Of a DNA stretch of 5,402 nt, positions 1 to 5,402 are shown piece after piece. Both the position numbers and the translations under genes were made by a program. The stretch is from Spirochaetes bacterium RBG_16_67_19. Lineage in GTDB: Bacteria; Spirochaetota; Spirochaetia; SZUA-6; DRHE01. The notes beneath the pieces are model-generated. The model was not told the origin of the DNA. It ran no database searches and saw only the letters and a program-made list of their open reading frames with translations. Location: positions 3,780-9,181 of the forward strand of contig MIBK01000186.1 in NCBI GenBank assembly GCA_001829505.1. The letters are read 5' to 3'. Each line of letters starts with the position of its first letter. The first letter of the stretch is position 1.

Positions 1-34
1 CAAGCCGGCAGCGAGAAAAAGGAGCCGCCCGTGA
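1..34 (+). CDS. 3' end of an upstream gene (product unknown; possibly a NuoE/HydC-like subunit)
   Basis: Only the last ten or so codons lie in the window. Reading from position 2 gives [10 protein letters not shown] and then a TGA stop at 32-34, which overlaps the GTG start of the next gene in a GTGA arrangement. A four-base overlap of this kind is typical of translationally coupled operon genes and is the main support for the call. The basic tail carries no family signature. NuoF/HydB-type genes are commonly preceded by a NuoE/HydC-type thioredoxin-like [2Fe-2S] subunit, so that is the best guess by context, but it is inference only. The frame contains AGA and AGG codons, which look uncommon in the neighbouring genes, so a chance open frame is possible. 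Confidence 0.4.
   Translation, partial: KPAARKRSRP
19..24 (+). promoter_or_regulatory. Ribosome binding site deciding the GTG start at 31
   Basis: AAGGAG stands six bases before the GTG at 31. This favours GTG-31 over the in-frame ATG at 49, which has no purine-rich sequence at a suitable distance. The reading frame is open leftward to the window edge, so the site and the GTGA overlap are what fix the start. Confidence 0.7.
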
Positions 35-1920
35 CCAGCAGCGTCGTCATGAGCGCCCCCGTCCGGCTGGCCAGCCCCGGGGAGCTGGAAGCCTTCCGCG
101 GCCGGATCCTGGCCGAGCAGAAGACCCGGGAGCGGGTGGTACGGGTCTGCATCGGCACCGGCTGCGCGGCCAAGGGCTCGCGCCGGCTTTTCGAGGTGTT
201 CCGCCAGGCTGCAGCCGGGGGAGCCGACGGCCGGAAGGCCATTATTGTCGAGAGCAAGCACGTGGGCTGCCACGGTCTGTGCGAGCGCGGCCCCATCGTG
301 GTGATTGAGCCGGGCAACATCCTCTACCAGCGGGTGGAGGAGCCGGACGTGGAGGAGATCTACCGCGAGACCGTGCTGGGCGGCCGGGTGGTGGAGCGCC
401 TGCTGTACGAAGACCCGCGCACCGGGCTGAAGGCCCGCACGCCCGGCGAGATTCCCTTCTACGCCGTGCAGCAGCGCATCGTGCTGGAGCACAACGGGCT
501 CATCGACCCGACCCGCATCGAGGATTACATCGCCGTGGGCGGCTATTCCGCCCTCGCCAAGGCCCTCTTCTCCATGGAACCCGAACAGGTCATTCGCGAA
601 GTGGAGATTTCCGGCCTGCGCGGCCGCGGCGGCGGCGGCTTCCCCACGGGGCGCAAGTGGAGGAGTTGCCGGGAGGCGCCTGGCCGGCCCAAGTACGTGA
701 TCTGCAACGGCGACGAAGGCGACCCGGGCGCGTTCATGGACCGCTCGGTCATGGAAGGCAATCCCCATTCGGTGCTGGAGGGCATGCTGATCGGGGCCCT
801 GGCCATCGGCGCCTCGCAGGGCTACCTCTACGTGCGCAACGAGTACCCGCTGGCGGTGGAGCACTTGAAGAAGGCCATCGCCGACGCCCGGGCCTGCGGC
901 CTGCTGGGGCAGGGCATCCTGGGCAGCTCCTTCTCCTTCGACCTGCGCATCAACCGCGGCGGCGGGGCGTTCGTCTGCGGCGAGTCCACGGCCCTGATCG
1001 CCTCGCTGGAAGGCAGGGCCGGGGAGCCGCGCTCCAAGTACATCCACATGGCGGAAAGCGGCCTGCGCGGCTGCCCCACCACCCTGAACAACGTGGAGAC
1101 CTGGGCGAACGTGCCGCATATCGTCAACCGCGGGGGGGCCTGGCTGGCCGGCATCGGCACCGCGGGCTCCAAGGGCACCAAGGTGTTCAGCCTGGTGGGC
1201 AAGATCGAGAACACCGGCCTGGTGGAGGTGCCCATGGGCATCACCCTGCGCCGCATCATCGAGGAGATCGGCGGCGGGCCCAAGGGCGGGAGGAAGTTCA
1301 AGGCCGTGCAGACCGGCGGCCCCTCGGGCGGGTGCATTCCGGCCGCGCACCTGGACGCGCCGGTGGACTTCGACGAGCTGACCAAGCTGGGCTCCATGAT
1401 GGGCTCCGGCGGCATGATCGTCATGGACGAAGACACCTGCCTGGTCAACGTGGCCAGGTACTTCTTCGAGTTCCTGAAGAGCGAGTCCTGCGGCAAGTGC
1501 ACGCCCTGCCGGGAAGGACTGGCCCAGGCGCTGGATATATTGGAAAGAATCACCCGCGGGGAGGGAAAACCCGAGCACCTGGAGGAGCTGGAGGCGCTGG
1601 CCGAGCTGCTGGCCGAAGCCTCCCTGTGCGCCCTGGGCAAGACCGCGGCCAACCCGGTGCTGTCCACCCTGCGCTATTTCCGCCAGGAGTACCTGGAGCA
1701 CATCGAGCATAAGCATTGTCCGGCCAGGGAGTGCAAGGGGCTTTTCCTGTACCAGATCGTGGCCGACACCTGCACGGGCTGCGGCATCTGCCGCAAGAAG
1801 TGTCCCGTGCAGTGCATCACCGGGGAACGCAAGCAGGCCCACCTCATCGACCAGCAGGCCTGCACCAAGTGCGGCACCTGCTTCGAGAAGTGCCCCTTCG
1901 GGGCCATCGTGAAGGTTTAG
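31..1920 (+). CDS. nuoF: NuoF/HydB/HndC-type NADH-binding flavo-iron-sulfur subunit
   Basis: This is a soluble NADH-oxidising (or NAD+-reducing) electron-transfer subunit. Domains in order: a thioredoxin-like [2Fe-2S] domain (about 33-120) with C40, C45, C80 and C84 in the NuoE-type CX4C...CX3C pattern; an FMN/NADH core (about 165-385) with the glycine-rich [13 protein letters not shown] at 195-207, [13 protein letters not shown] at 226-238 and [10 protein letters not shown] at 310-319; an SLBB segment from about 385; a [4Fe-4S] site SCGKCTPC with C487, C490, C493 and distal C533; a His/Cys linker HCPAREC (C563, C568); and a C-terminal ferredoxin with C581/C584/C587/C591 and C611/C614/C617/C621. 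This order is that of HydB/HndC of NAD(P)-linked [FeFe]-hydrogenases and related bifurcating enzymes. Complex I NuoF lacks both the first and the last domain. No membrane segment or signal peptide is seen. No hydrogenase gene lies beside it; the locus is instead Wood-Ljungdahl. The family is certain, while the physiological partner and whether it bifurcates are inferred. Confidence 0.93.
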   Translation: MTSSVVMSAPVRLASPGELEAFRGRILAEQKTRERVVRVCIGTGCAAKGSRRLFEVFRQAAAGGADGRKAIIVESKHVGCHGLCERGPIVVIEPGNILYQRVEEPDVEEIYRETVLGGRVVERLLYEDPRTGLKARTPGEIPFYAVQQRIVLEHNGLIDPTRIEDYIAVGGYSALAKALFSMEPEQVIREVEISGLRGRGGGGFPTGRKWRSCREAPGRPKYVICNGDEGDPGAFMDRSVMEGNPHSVLEGMLIGALAIGASQGYLYVRNEYPLAVEHLKKAIADARACGLLGQGILGSSFSFDLRINRGGGAFVCGESTALIASLEGRAGEPRSKYIHMAESGLRGCPTTLNNVETWANVPHIVNRGGAWLAGIGTAGSKGTKVFSLVGKIENTGLVEVPMGITLRRIIEEIGGGPKGGRKFKAVQTGGPSGGCIPAAHLDAPVDFDELTKLGSMMGSGGMIVMDEDTCLVNVARYFFEFLKSESCGKCTPCREGLAQALDILERITRGEGKPEHLEELEALAELLAEASLCALGKTAANPVLSTLRYFRQEYLEHIEHKHCPARECKGLFLYQIVADTCTGCGICRKKCPVQCITGERKQAHLIDQQACTKCGTCFEKCPFGAIVKV

Positions 1921-1927
1921 GGGGAGG
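1921..1927 (+). promoter_or_regulatory. Ribosome binding site for the GTG start at 1936
   Basis: GGGGAGG immediately follows the TAG stop of the preceding gene and sits eight bases before GTG-1936. No other start codon exists between that stop and the conserved N-terminal beta-strand (PTVNIDGIRV), so the unusual GTG start is well supported. Confidence 0.7.
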
Positions 1928-1935
1928 TTGAGGGA

Positions 1936-2733
1936 GTGCCAACGGTCAACATCGACGGCATCCGGGTCCAGGTGCCCGAGGGGGCCACCATCCTGGAGGC
2001 CGCCCGCAGGGCGGGAGTGTGGATCCCCACCCTGTGCCACTCGCCGGCCGTGAGCGAGCAGGCCACCTGCCGGCTGTGCCTGGTGGAGCTGGAGCGCAAG
2101 GGCGATTCGCAGCTGGTGGCCTCCTGCAGCTACCCGGTGCGGCGCGACCTGGCCGTGCGGGTGGGCAGCCCGAAGGCGGTGCGCGTGCGGCGCGGGGTCA
2201 TGCAGCTGCTGCTGGCCCGCAGCCCCGAGAGCGCCGAGCTGAAGGAGCTGGCCGCGCGCATGGGCCTGGCGGGGACCCCGTACCCGACGGTCACGGAGAG
2301 CCAGCGTAATTGCATCCTCTGCGGGCTGTGCGTCGCGGCCTGCGAGGAGGCCATCGGCGCCTCGGCCATCGGCTTCGCCGGCCGGGGCGTGGAGCGGGTG
2401 GTGGCCGCCCCCTTCCGGGCTCCTTCCGAGGCCTGCATCGCCTGCGGGGCCTGCGCCGCGGTGTGCCCGGTGGGCACCATCCAGGTGCGCATCCACGAGG
2501 ATTCGGGAGAGGCCGAAATTTCCCCGTTCAAGAGCCGCTCCAAGCTCCTGGCCTGCGAGTCCTGCGGAGCCCGCATGGTCAGCGTGCCGGTGGCGGCGCA
2601 GATGATGAAAAAAGTGCAAACCAAGATGGATTGGGAAGAATTCAGGAAACGTTCCCGGCTCTGCCCCGACTGCCGCCGCAAGCTGGCGGCCGCCGCCCTG
2701 GGGCTGGGGCAGGGTGAGATTCGAAAGGAGTAG
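1936..2733 (+). CDS. NuoG/HoxU/HydA-N-terminus-like iron-sulfur protein with C-terminal CxxC pair
   Basis: A 265-residue electron carrier, likely the partner of the NuoF-like subunit 15 bases upstream. Residues 1-75 form a plant-type [2Fe-2S] ferredoxin domain with C34, C45, C48 and C64 (the CX10CX2C...C pattern of NuoG, HoxU and HydA). Residues 76-120 correspond to the His-Cys [4Fe-4S] segment of NuoG but contain no Cys or His. Residues 126-177 form a two-cluster ferredoxin: C126/C129/C132/C136 (followed by Glu, not Pro) and C167/C170/C173/C177-Pro. The tail holds C207-x2-C210 and C243-x2-C246 separated by 32 residues, suggesting a zinc-ribbon or rubredoxin-like metal site. HydA continues here into the H-cluster domain of several hundred residues, which is absent, so this is not a hydrogenase. 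Complex I NuoG is also far longer. It probably passes electrons between the flavoprotein and an unseen catalytic subunit. The family is clear; the tail's function is unknown. Confidence 0.85.
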   Translation: MPTVNIDGIRVQVPEGATILEAARRAGVWIPTLCHSPAVSEQATCRLCLVELERKGDSQLVASCSYPVRRDLAVRVGSPKAVRVRRGVMQLLLARSPESAELKELAARMGLAGTPYPTVTESQRNCILCGLCVAACEEAIGASAIGFAGRGVERVVAAPFRAPSEACIACGACAAVCPVGTIQVRIHEDSGEAEISPFKSRSKLLACESCGARMVSVPVAAQMMKKVQTKMDWEEFRKRSRLCPDCRRKLAAAALGLGQGEIRKE

Positions 2734-2738
2734 CTGTC

Positions 2739-4958
2739 ATGTCCAAGGTTATCGCCACTGCGGCAATTCGCGGAGCGCACAAGCTGGTGGAACGGGCCGA
2801 AGCAGAGCTGGCCGCCACGATCAAGGCCAAGGGCAAGGAAGCCCCGGTGGCCTACCCGAACACCGCCTACTACCTGCCGATCATGCTCCTGTTCCTGGGG
2901 CAGAAGGTGACCAAGCTGGGCGACCTGGAGGGGTCCCTGCAGGAGGCCCGAAAGCTTCTGGGACGCATCCCGGCCAATGAGCTCTGGCTGCCCTACCTGG
3001 GGGAGACCCTGGATTCGGGCGTGGCCACCCTGCTGGCCGAGGAGGTCATCGAGAGCCTCAAGTACGTCAACGGCACCGTGGAGAACGGCATCTGGCTGGG
3101 CTTCACCGGCGACAACATCCTGCGCCAGCAGGGCATCAAGCTGGTGGACGGGCGCATGCCGGGCTTCGTGGCCATCGCCGGGGCGACGCAGAAGAACGAG
3201 GACGCGGTGAAGCTCATCCAGGGCTTCCAGTCCCGCAACATCCTGGTCTTCATGGCCGGCCACTCCAAGGGGCGGGCCATCGCCGAGCAGCTGGCCGAGG
3301 AAAGAATCGAGATGAGCTGGGATACCTTCACCGTGCCCTACGGCAAGGAGATCACCGCGGCCATCCACGCCTTGAACTTCGCGGCCCGCTCGGCCATGAC
3401 CTTCGGCGGGGTGGAGCCGGGCAACCGCAAGGCGGCCACCCAGATCTTGATGTACAACAAGGAACGGGTGCACGCCTTCGTCATGGCCCTGGGCGAGGAC
3501 GAGGGGGTGCTGGATGAGGGGCAGCTGATCAGCGATGAGAAATACGCCACCGCCGCGGGGGCCATCAACTTCGGCTTCCCGGTCATAGCCGACATCCCCA
3601 TCCCGCAGATCCTGCCCACCGGCATCTGCACCTACGAGCACGTGGTGTCGGGGGTGCGCCTGGAGGAGATCATCAACCGGGCCATCGAGCTGCGAGGCAT
3701 GACCATCAAGATCGAGGAGATCCCGATCCCCGTGCCCTTCGGCGCGGGTTTCGAGGGGGAACGGGTTCGCAAGGAGGACATGTTCGTGCAGTTCGGGGGC
3801 AAGTACACCGAGGCCTTCGAGCTGCTGCGCATGAAGCCCATGGAGCAGGTGGAGGACGGCAGGATCGAGGTCATCGGCCCGGAGGTGGGCGATATGAAGG
3901 AGGGCCAGGCCTATCCGCTGGCCATCATGGTGGAAGTGGCCGGTCGCGACTTCCAGCAGGACTTCGAGAGCGTGCTGGAGCGTCGCGTGCACGAGTTCAT
4001 CTCCTGCGCCCACGGCATTTTCCACATGGGCCAGCGCTCCATCATCTGGGTGCGCATCTCCAAGGAGGCGGCGGCCAAGGGCTTCCAGATCAGGCACTTC
4101 GGCGACATCCTGGTGGCCAAGATGCACGACGAGTTCTCCCGCATCGTGGACCGCGTGCAGGTGAAGATCTACACGGAGGAGTCCAAGGTGCAGGAGCTCC
4201 TGGAGGGGGCCCGGAAGGTCTACAGCCACCGCGACGACAAGATCGGCAACATGACCGACGAGGACGTGGAGGAGTACTACTCCTGCACCCTCTGCCAGTC
4301 CTACGCCCCCAACCACGTCTGCATCGTCACCCCGCAGCGCCTGGGCCTGTGCGGGGCCTACACCTGGCTGGACTGCAAGGCCTCCTTCCAGATCAACGAG
4401 CACGGCCCCAACGAGCCGGTCAAGAAGGGGGAAACCATCGACGCCGAGAAGGGGCAGTGGAAGAGCATCAACGACTACATCGAGGTGAAGTCCAACGGCA
4501 ACTTGAAAAAATTCAATGCTTACTCGATCATGGAGGAGCCGATGACCTCCTGCGGCTGCTTCGAGTGCATCGCCGCGGTGGTGCCGGAGGCCAACGGGGT
4601 GATGATCGTGGACCGCGACTTCACCGGGATGACCCCCATCGGCATGACCTTCTCCACCCTGGCCGGGCAGGTGGGCGGGGGCCAGCAGATCCCCGGCTTC
4701 ACCGGCATCGGCAAGATGTACGTGTCCAGCCACAAGTTCATCAGCGGGGAGGGCGGGCACAAGCGGATCGTCTGGATGAGCAAGCAGTTGAAGGAGGAGG
4801 TGGCCGAGCGCCTGAAGACGGCGCTGGCCAAGGAGGGCTGCCCCGAGCTGTTCGACAAGATCGCCACGGAGGAAAACGCCGAGGACCCGGAGAAGCTGCT
4901 GGAGTACCTGCAGAGCGTGGACCACCCGGCGCTCACCATGCCGGCCCTGCTGGGCTAG
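2739..4958 (+). CDS. acsB: Acetyl-CoA synthase, catalytic subunit of bacterial CODH/ACS
   Basis: It condenses CO, a methyl group from the corrinoid iron-sulfur protein and CoA into acetyl-CoA at the nickel-containing A-cluster, in the cytoplasm. The 739 residues are close to the Moorella enzyme (about 729). The A-cluster ligands are all present: C516, C519, C528 and C538 for the [4Fe-4S] cubane (CTLCQSYAPNHVC, then GLCGAYTW), and C605-Gly-C607 for the two-nickel site. Their spacing matches C506/C509/C518/C528/C595/C597 of Moorella with a constant offset of ten. The N-terminal region, with YPNTAYYLP at 39-47, is the part that contacts CO dehydrogenase and is missing from archaeal CdhC, so this is the bacterial form. 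The ending HPALTMPALLG resembles the bacterial C-terminus. Start ATG-2739 lies eight bases after AAAGGAG (2724-2730). It sits 5 bases after the preceding gene and 27 before acsC. Odd points: Tyr522 where I recall Phe512 in Moorella, and additional cysteines C546 and C610. The gene looks intact. Confidence 0.97.
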   Translation: MSKVIATAAIRGAHKLVERAEAELAATIKAKGKEAPVAYPNTAYYLPIMLLFLGQKVTKLGDLEGSLQEARKLLGRIPANELWLPYLGETLDSGVATLLAEEVIESLKYVNGTVENGIWLGFTGDNILRQQGIKLVDGRMPGFVAIAGATQKNEDAVKLIQGFQSRNILVFMAGHSKGRAIAEQLAEERIEMSWDTFTVPYGKEITAAIHALNFAARSAMTFGGVEPGNRKAATQILMYNKERVHAFVMALGEDEGVLDEGQLISDEKYATAAGAINFGFPVIADIPIPQILPTGICTYEHVVSGVRLEEIINRAIELRGMTIKIEEIPIPVPFGAGFEGERVRKEDMFVQFGGKYTEAFELLRMKPMEQVEDGRIEVIGPEVGDMKEGQAYPLAIMVEVAGRDFQQDFESVLERRVHEFISCAHGIFHMGQRSIIWVRISKEAAAKGFQIRHFGDILVAKMHDEFSRIVDRVQVKIYTEESKVQELLEGARKVYSHRDDKIGNMTDEDVEEYYSCTLCQSYAPNHVCIVTPQRLGLCGAYTWLDCKASFQINEHGPNEPVKKGETIDAEKGQWKSINDYIEVKSNGNLKKFNAYSIMEEPMTSCGCFECIAAVVPEANGVMIVDRDFTGMTPIGMTFSTLAGQVGGGQQIPGFTGIGKMYVSSHKFISGEGGHKRIVWMSKQLKEEVAERLKTALAKEGCPELFDKIATEENAEDPEKLLEYLQSVDHPALTMPALLG

Positions 4959-4973
4959 GCCAGGCCAAACCAC

Positions 4974-4979
4974 GAGGAG
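4974..4979 (+). promoter_or_regulatory. Ribosome binding site for acsC
   Basis: GAGGAG lies six bases before ATG-4986, which favours that ATG over a second in-frame ATG at 4992. The 27-base gap after acsB contains no hairpin followed by a T-run, so transcription probably continues into acsC. Confidence 0.65.
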
Positions 4980-4985
4980 CACGCT

Positions 4986-5402
4986 ATGGCAATGACCGGA
5001 ATGCAGATCTACAAAAACCTGCCCAAGACCAACTGCAAGGACTGCGGCCTGCCCACCTGCATGGCCTTCGCCATGCAGGTGGCGGCCAAGCAGCGGGCCC
5101 TGACCGACTGCCCGCACGTCACGGAGGAGGCCAAGGCGGCCATGTCCGAGGCTGCGGCTCCTCCCATGCGCCTGGTCAAGATCGGGCCGGAGGGGAAGAG
5201 CTTCGAGGTCGGGCAGGAGACGGTCATGTTTCGCCACGAGGAGAAGTTCCATCGCCCGGCCGGCATCGCCGTGCGCGTGCCCGCCTCCCTGAGTGATGCG
5301 GAGGCGGCCGCCCGCCTGCAGGCCATCGGCCAGCAGTCCTTCCTGCGGGTGGGCAAGACCCTGAAAGTGGCCCTGGCGGCCGTGGAGCTGGACGGGGCTG
5401 GC
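4986..5402 (+). CDS. acsC: Corrinoid iron-sulfur protein large subunit, 5' part (runs off the right edge)
   Basis: The large (gamma) subunit of the corrinoid iron-sulfur protein, which carries the methyl group from methyltetrahydrofolate to acetyl-CoA synthase and keeps its cobalamin active through a low-potential [4Fe-4S] cluster. The first 139 codons are open to the window end without a stop. The N-terminus reads GMQIYKNLPKTNCKDCGLPT and has C17, C20, C25 and C42 in a CX2CX4CX16C pattern, the [4Fe-4S] domain typical of AcsC/CdhE. From about residue 60, PPMRLVKIGPEGKSFEVG and then ETVMFRHEEKF match the start of the TIM-barrel part of this family as I know it. The C-terminal corrinoid-binding domain should lie beyond the window. 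Its place directly after acsB fits a CODH/ACS operon, and acsD would be expected nearby. A perfect 13-bp inverted repeat overlaps the codons of the Fe-S motif. Confidence 0.93.
   Translation, partial: MAMTGMQIYKNLPKTNCKDCGLPTCMAFAMQVAAKQRALTDCPHVTEEAKAAMSEAAAPPMRLVKIGPEGKSFEVGQETVMFRHEEKFHRPAGIAVRVPASLSDAEAAARLQAIGQQSFLRVGKTLKVALAAVELDGAG
5053..5082 (+). repeat. Perfect 13-bp inverted repeat inside acsC
   Basis: The left arm CCACCTGCATGGC (5053-5065) and right arm GCCATGCAGGTGG (5070-5082) are exact reverse complements around a four-base spacer CTTC. In mRNA this would be a long, uninterrupted hairpin 67 bases after the A of the acsC start codon. It encodes Pro23 to Val32 of AcsC, which includes the cluster ligand C25. 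There is no T-run after it, so it is not a standard intrinsic terminator. The repeat itself is read directly; any function is unproven. Confidence 0.8.

Noticed and set aside
624..642. GGC/GCG triplet run resembling a short tandem repeat
   Set aside because: It encodes the conserved GRGGGGF of the FMN/NADH-binding loop, so protein constraint explains it.
828..1667. Antisense 279-codon open frame inside the NuoF-like gene
   Set aside because: Ser/Pro/Arg-rich complement of a GC-rich gene, with no plausible start context or recognisable domain.
657..1712. Forward 351-codon open frame inside the NuoF-like gene
   Set aside because: It is an Arg/Gly-rich +2 shadow of the NuoF core; the real frame holds the conserved FMN, NADH and Fe-S motifs.
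1936..2733. Reading the second protein as an [FeFe]-hydrogenase HydA
   Set aside because: It ends shortly after the two ferredoxin clusters and lacks the whole H-cluster domain and its TSCCP-type and related cysteine motifs.
3253..3262. 10-bp palindrome TGGCCGGCCA in acsB
   Set aside because: Short GC palindromes of this kind are expected by chance in GC-rich coding DNA, and this one encodes an ordinary Met-Ala-Gly-His stretch.
4959..4985. Possible terminator or promoter between acsB and acsC
   Set aside because: The 27 bases contain a short direct repeat (AGGCC) and the acsC ribosome binding site, but no stem-loop with T-run and no credible -35/-10 pair.
2130..5252. Very long antisense open frame (1040 codons) across acsB
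   Set aside because: It runs opposite well-recognised genes, and its translation is low-complexity (His, Leu, Val, Gly, Asp-rich) as expected from the complement of strongly GC-biased third positions. It shows no family motif.
4349..5296. Forward open frame spanning the acsB/acsC junction in another frame
   Set aside because: Its Arg/Gly/His-rich translation is a frame-shifted shadow of acsB and acsC, both of which have clear motifs in their own frames.

Overview
The window is a GC-rich, tightly packed, single-strand stretch of a bacterial Wood-Ljungdahl (reductive acetyl-CoA) locus. Four genes are read on the + strand, plus the last few codons of a fifth at the left edge. Spacing between them is a 4-base overlap, then 15, 5 and 27 bases. 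Each has a Shine-Dalgarno-like sequence, and no promoter or terminator is visible, so this looks like the interior of one operon.

Layout: (1) positions 1-34, the tail of an upstream gene whose TGA overlaps the next GTG. (2) 31-1920, a 629-residue flavo-iron-sulfur protein of the NuoF / HydB / HndC type: an N-terminal thioredoxin-like [2Fe-2S] domain, an FMN- and NADH-binding core, an SLBB domain, a [4Fe-4S] site and a C-terminal two-cluster ferredoxin. (3) 1936-2733, a 265-residue iron-sulfur protein resembling the front end of NuoG / HoxU / HydA, with a C-terminal pair of CxxC motifs where HydA would carry its hydrogenase domain. (4) 2739-4958, a full-length bacterial acetyl-CoA synthase (AcsB) with all six A-cluster cysteines. 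(5) 4986 to the right edge, the start of the corrinoid iron-sulfur protein large subunit (AcsC).

How they may work together: AcsB and AcsC belong to the carbonyl/methyl branch junction, where AcsC delivers a methyl group to AcsB, which joins it to CO and CoA to make acetyl-CoA. The two upstream proteins look like an NADH-linked electron module, possibly flavin-based bifurcating, which could exchange electrons between NAD(H), ferredoxin and a partner enzyme of the pathway. The partner is not in the window; the CO dehydrogenase gene (acsA) is not here either.

Organism: the full-length AcsB with its N-terminal CODH-contact region points to Bacteria rather than methanogenic archaea. The high GC, together with Wood-Ljungdahl genes beside a Hnd-like module, would suit a GC-rich sulfate reducer or syntroph of the Desulfobacterota, for example a Desulfarculus-like lineage, but a GC-rich Firmicute or another acetogenic phylum cannot be excluded from this sequence alone.

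The most notable observations are the redox module lying directly upstream of acsB, the unassigned CxxC/CxxC tail and lost His-Cys cluster site of the second protein, a perfect 13-bp inverted repeat over the Fe-S motif codons of acsC, and a Tyr in AcsB at a position I recall as Phe in the Moorella enzyme.
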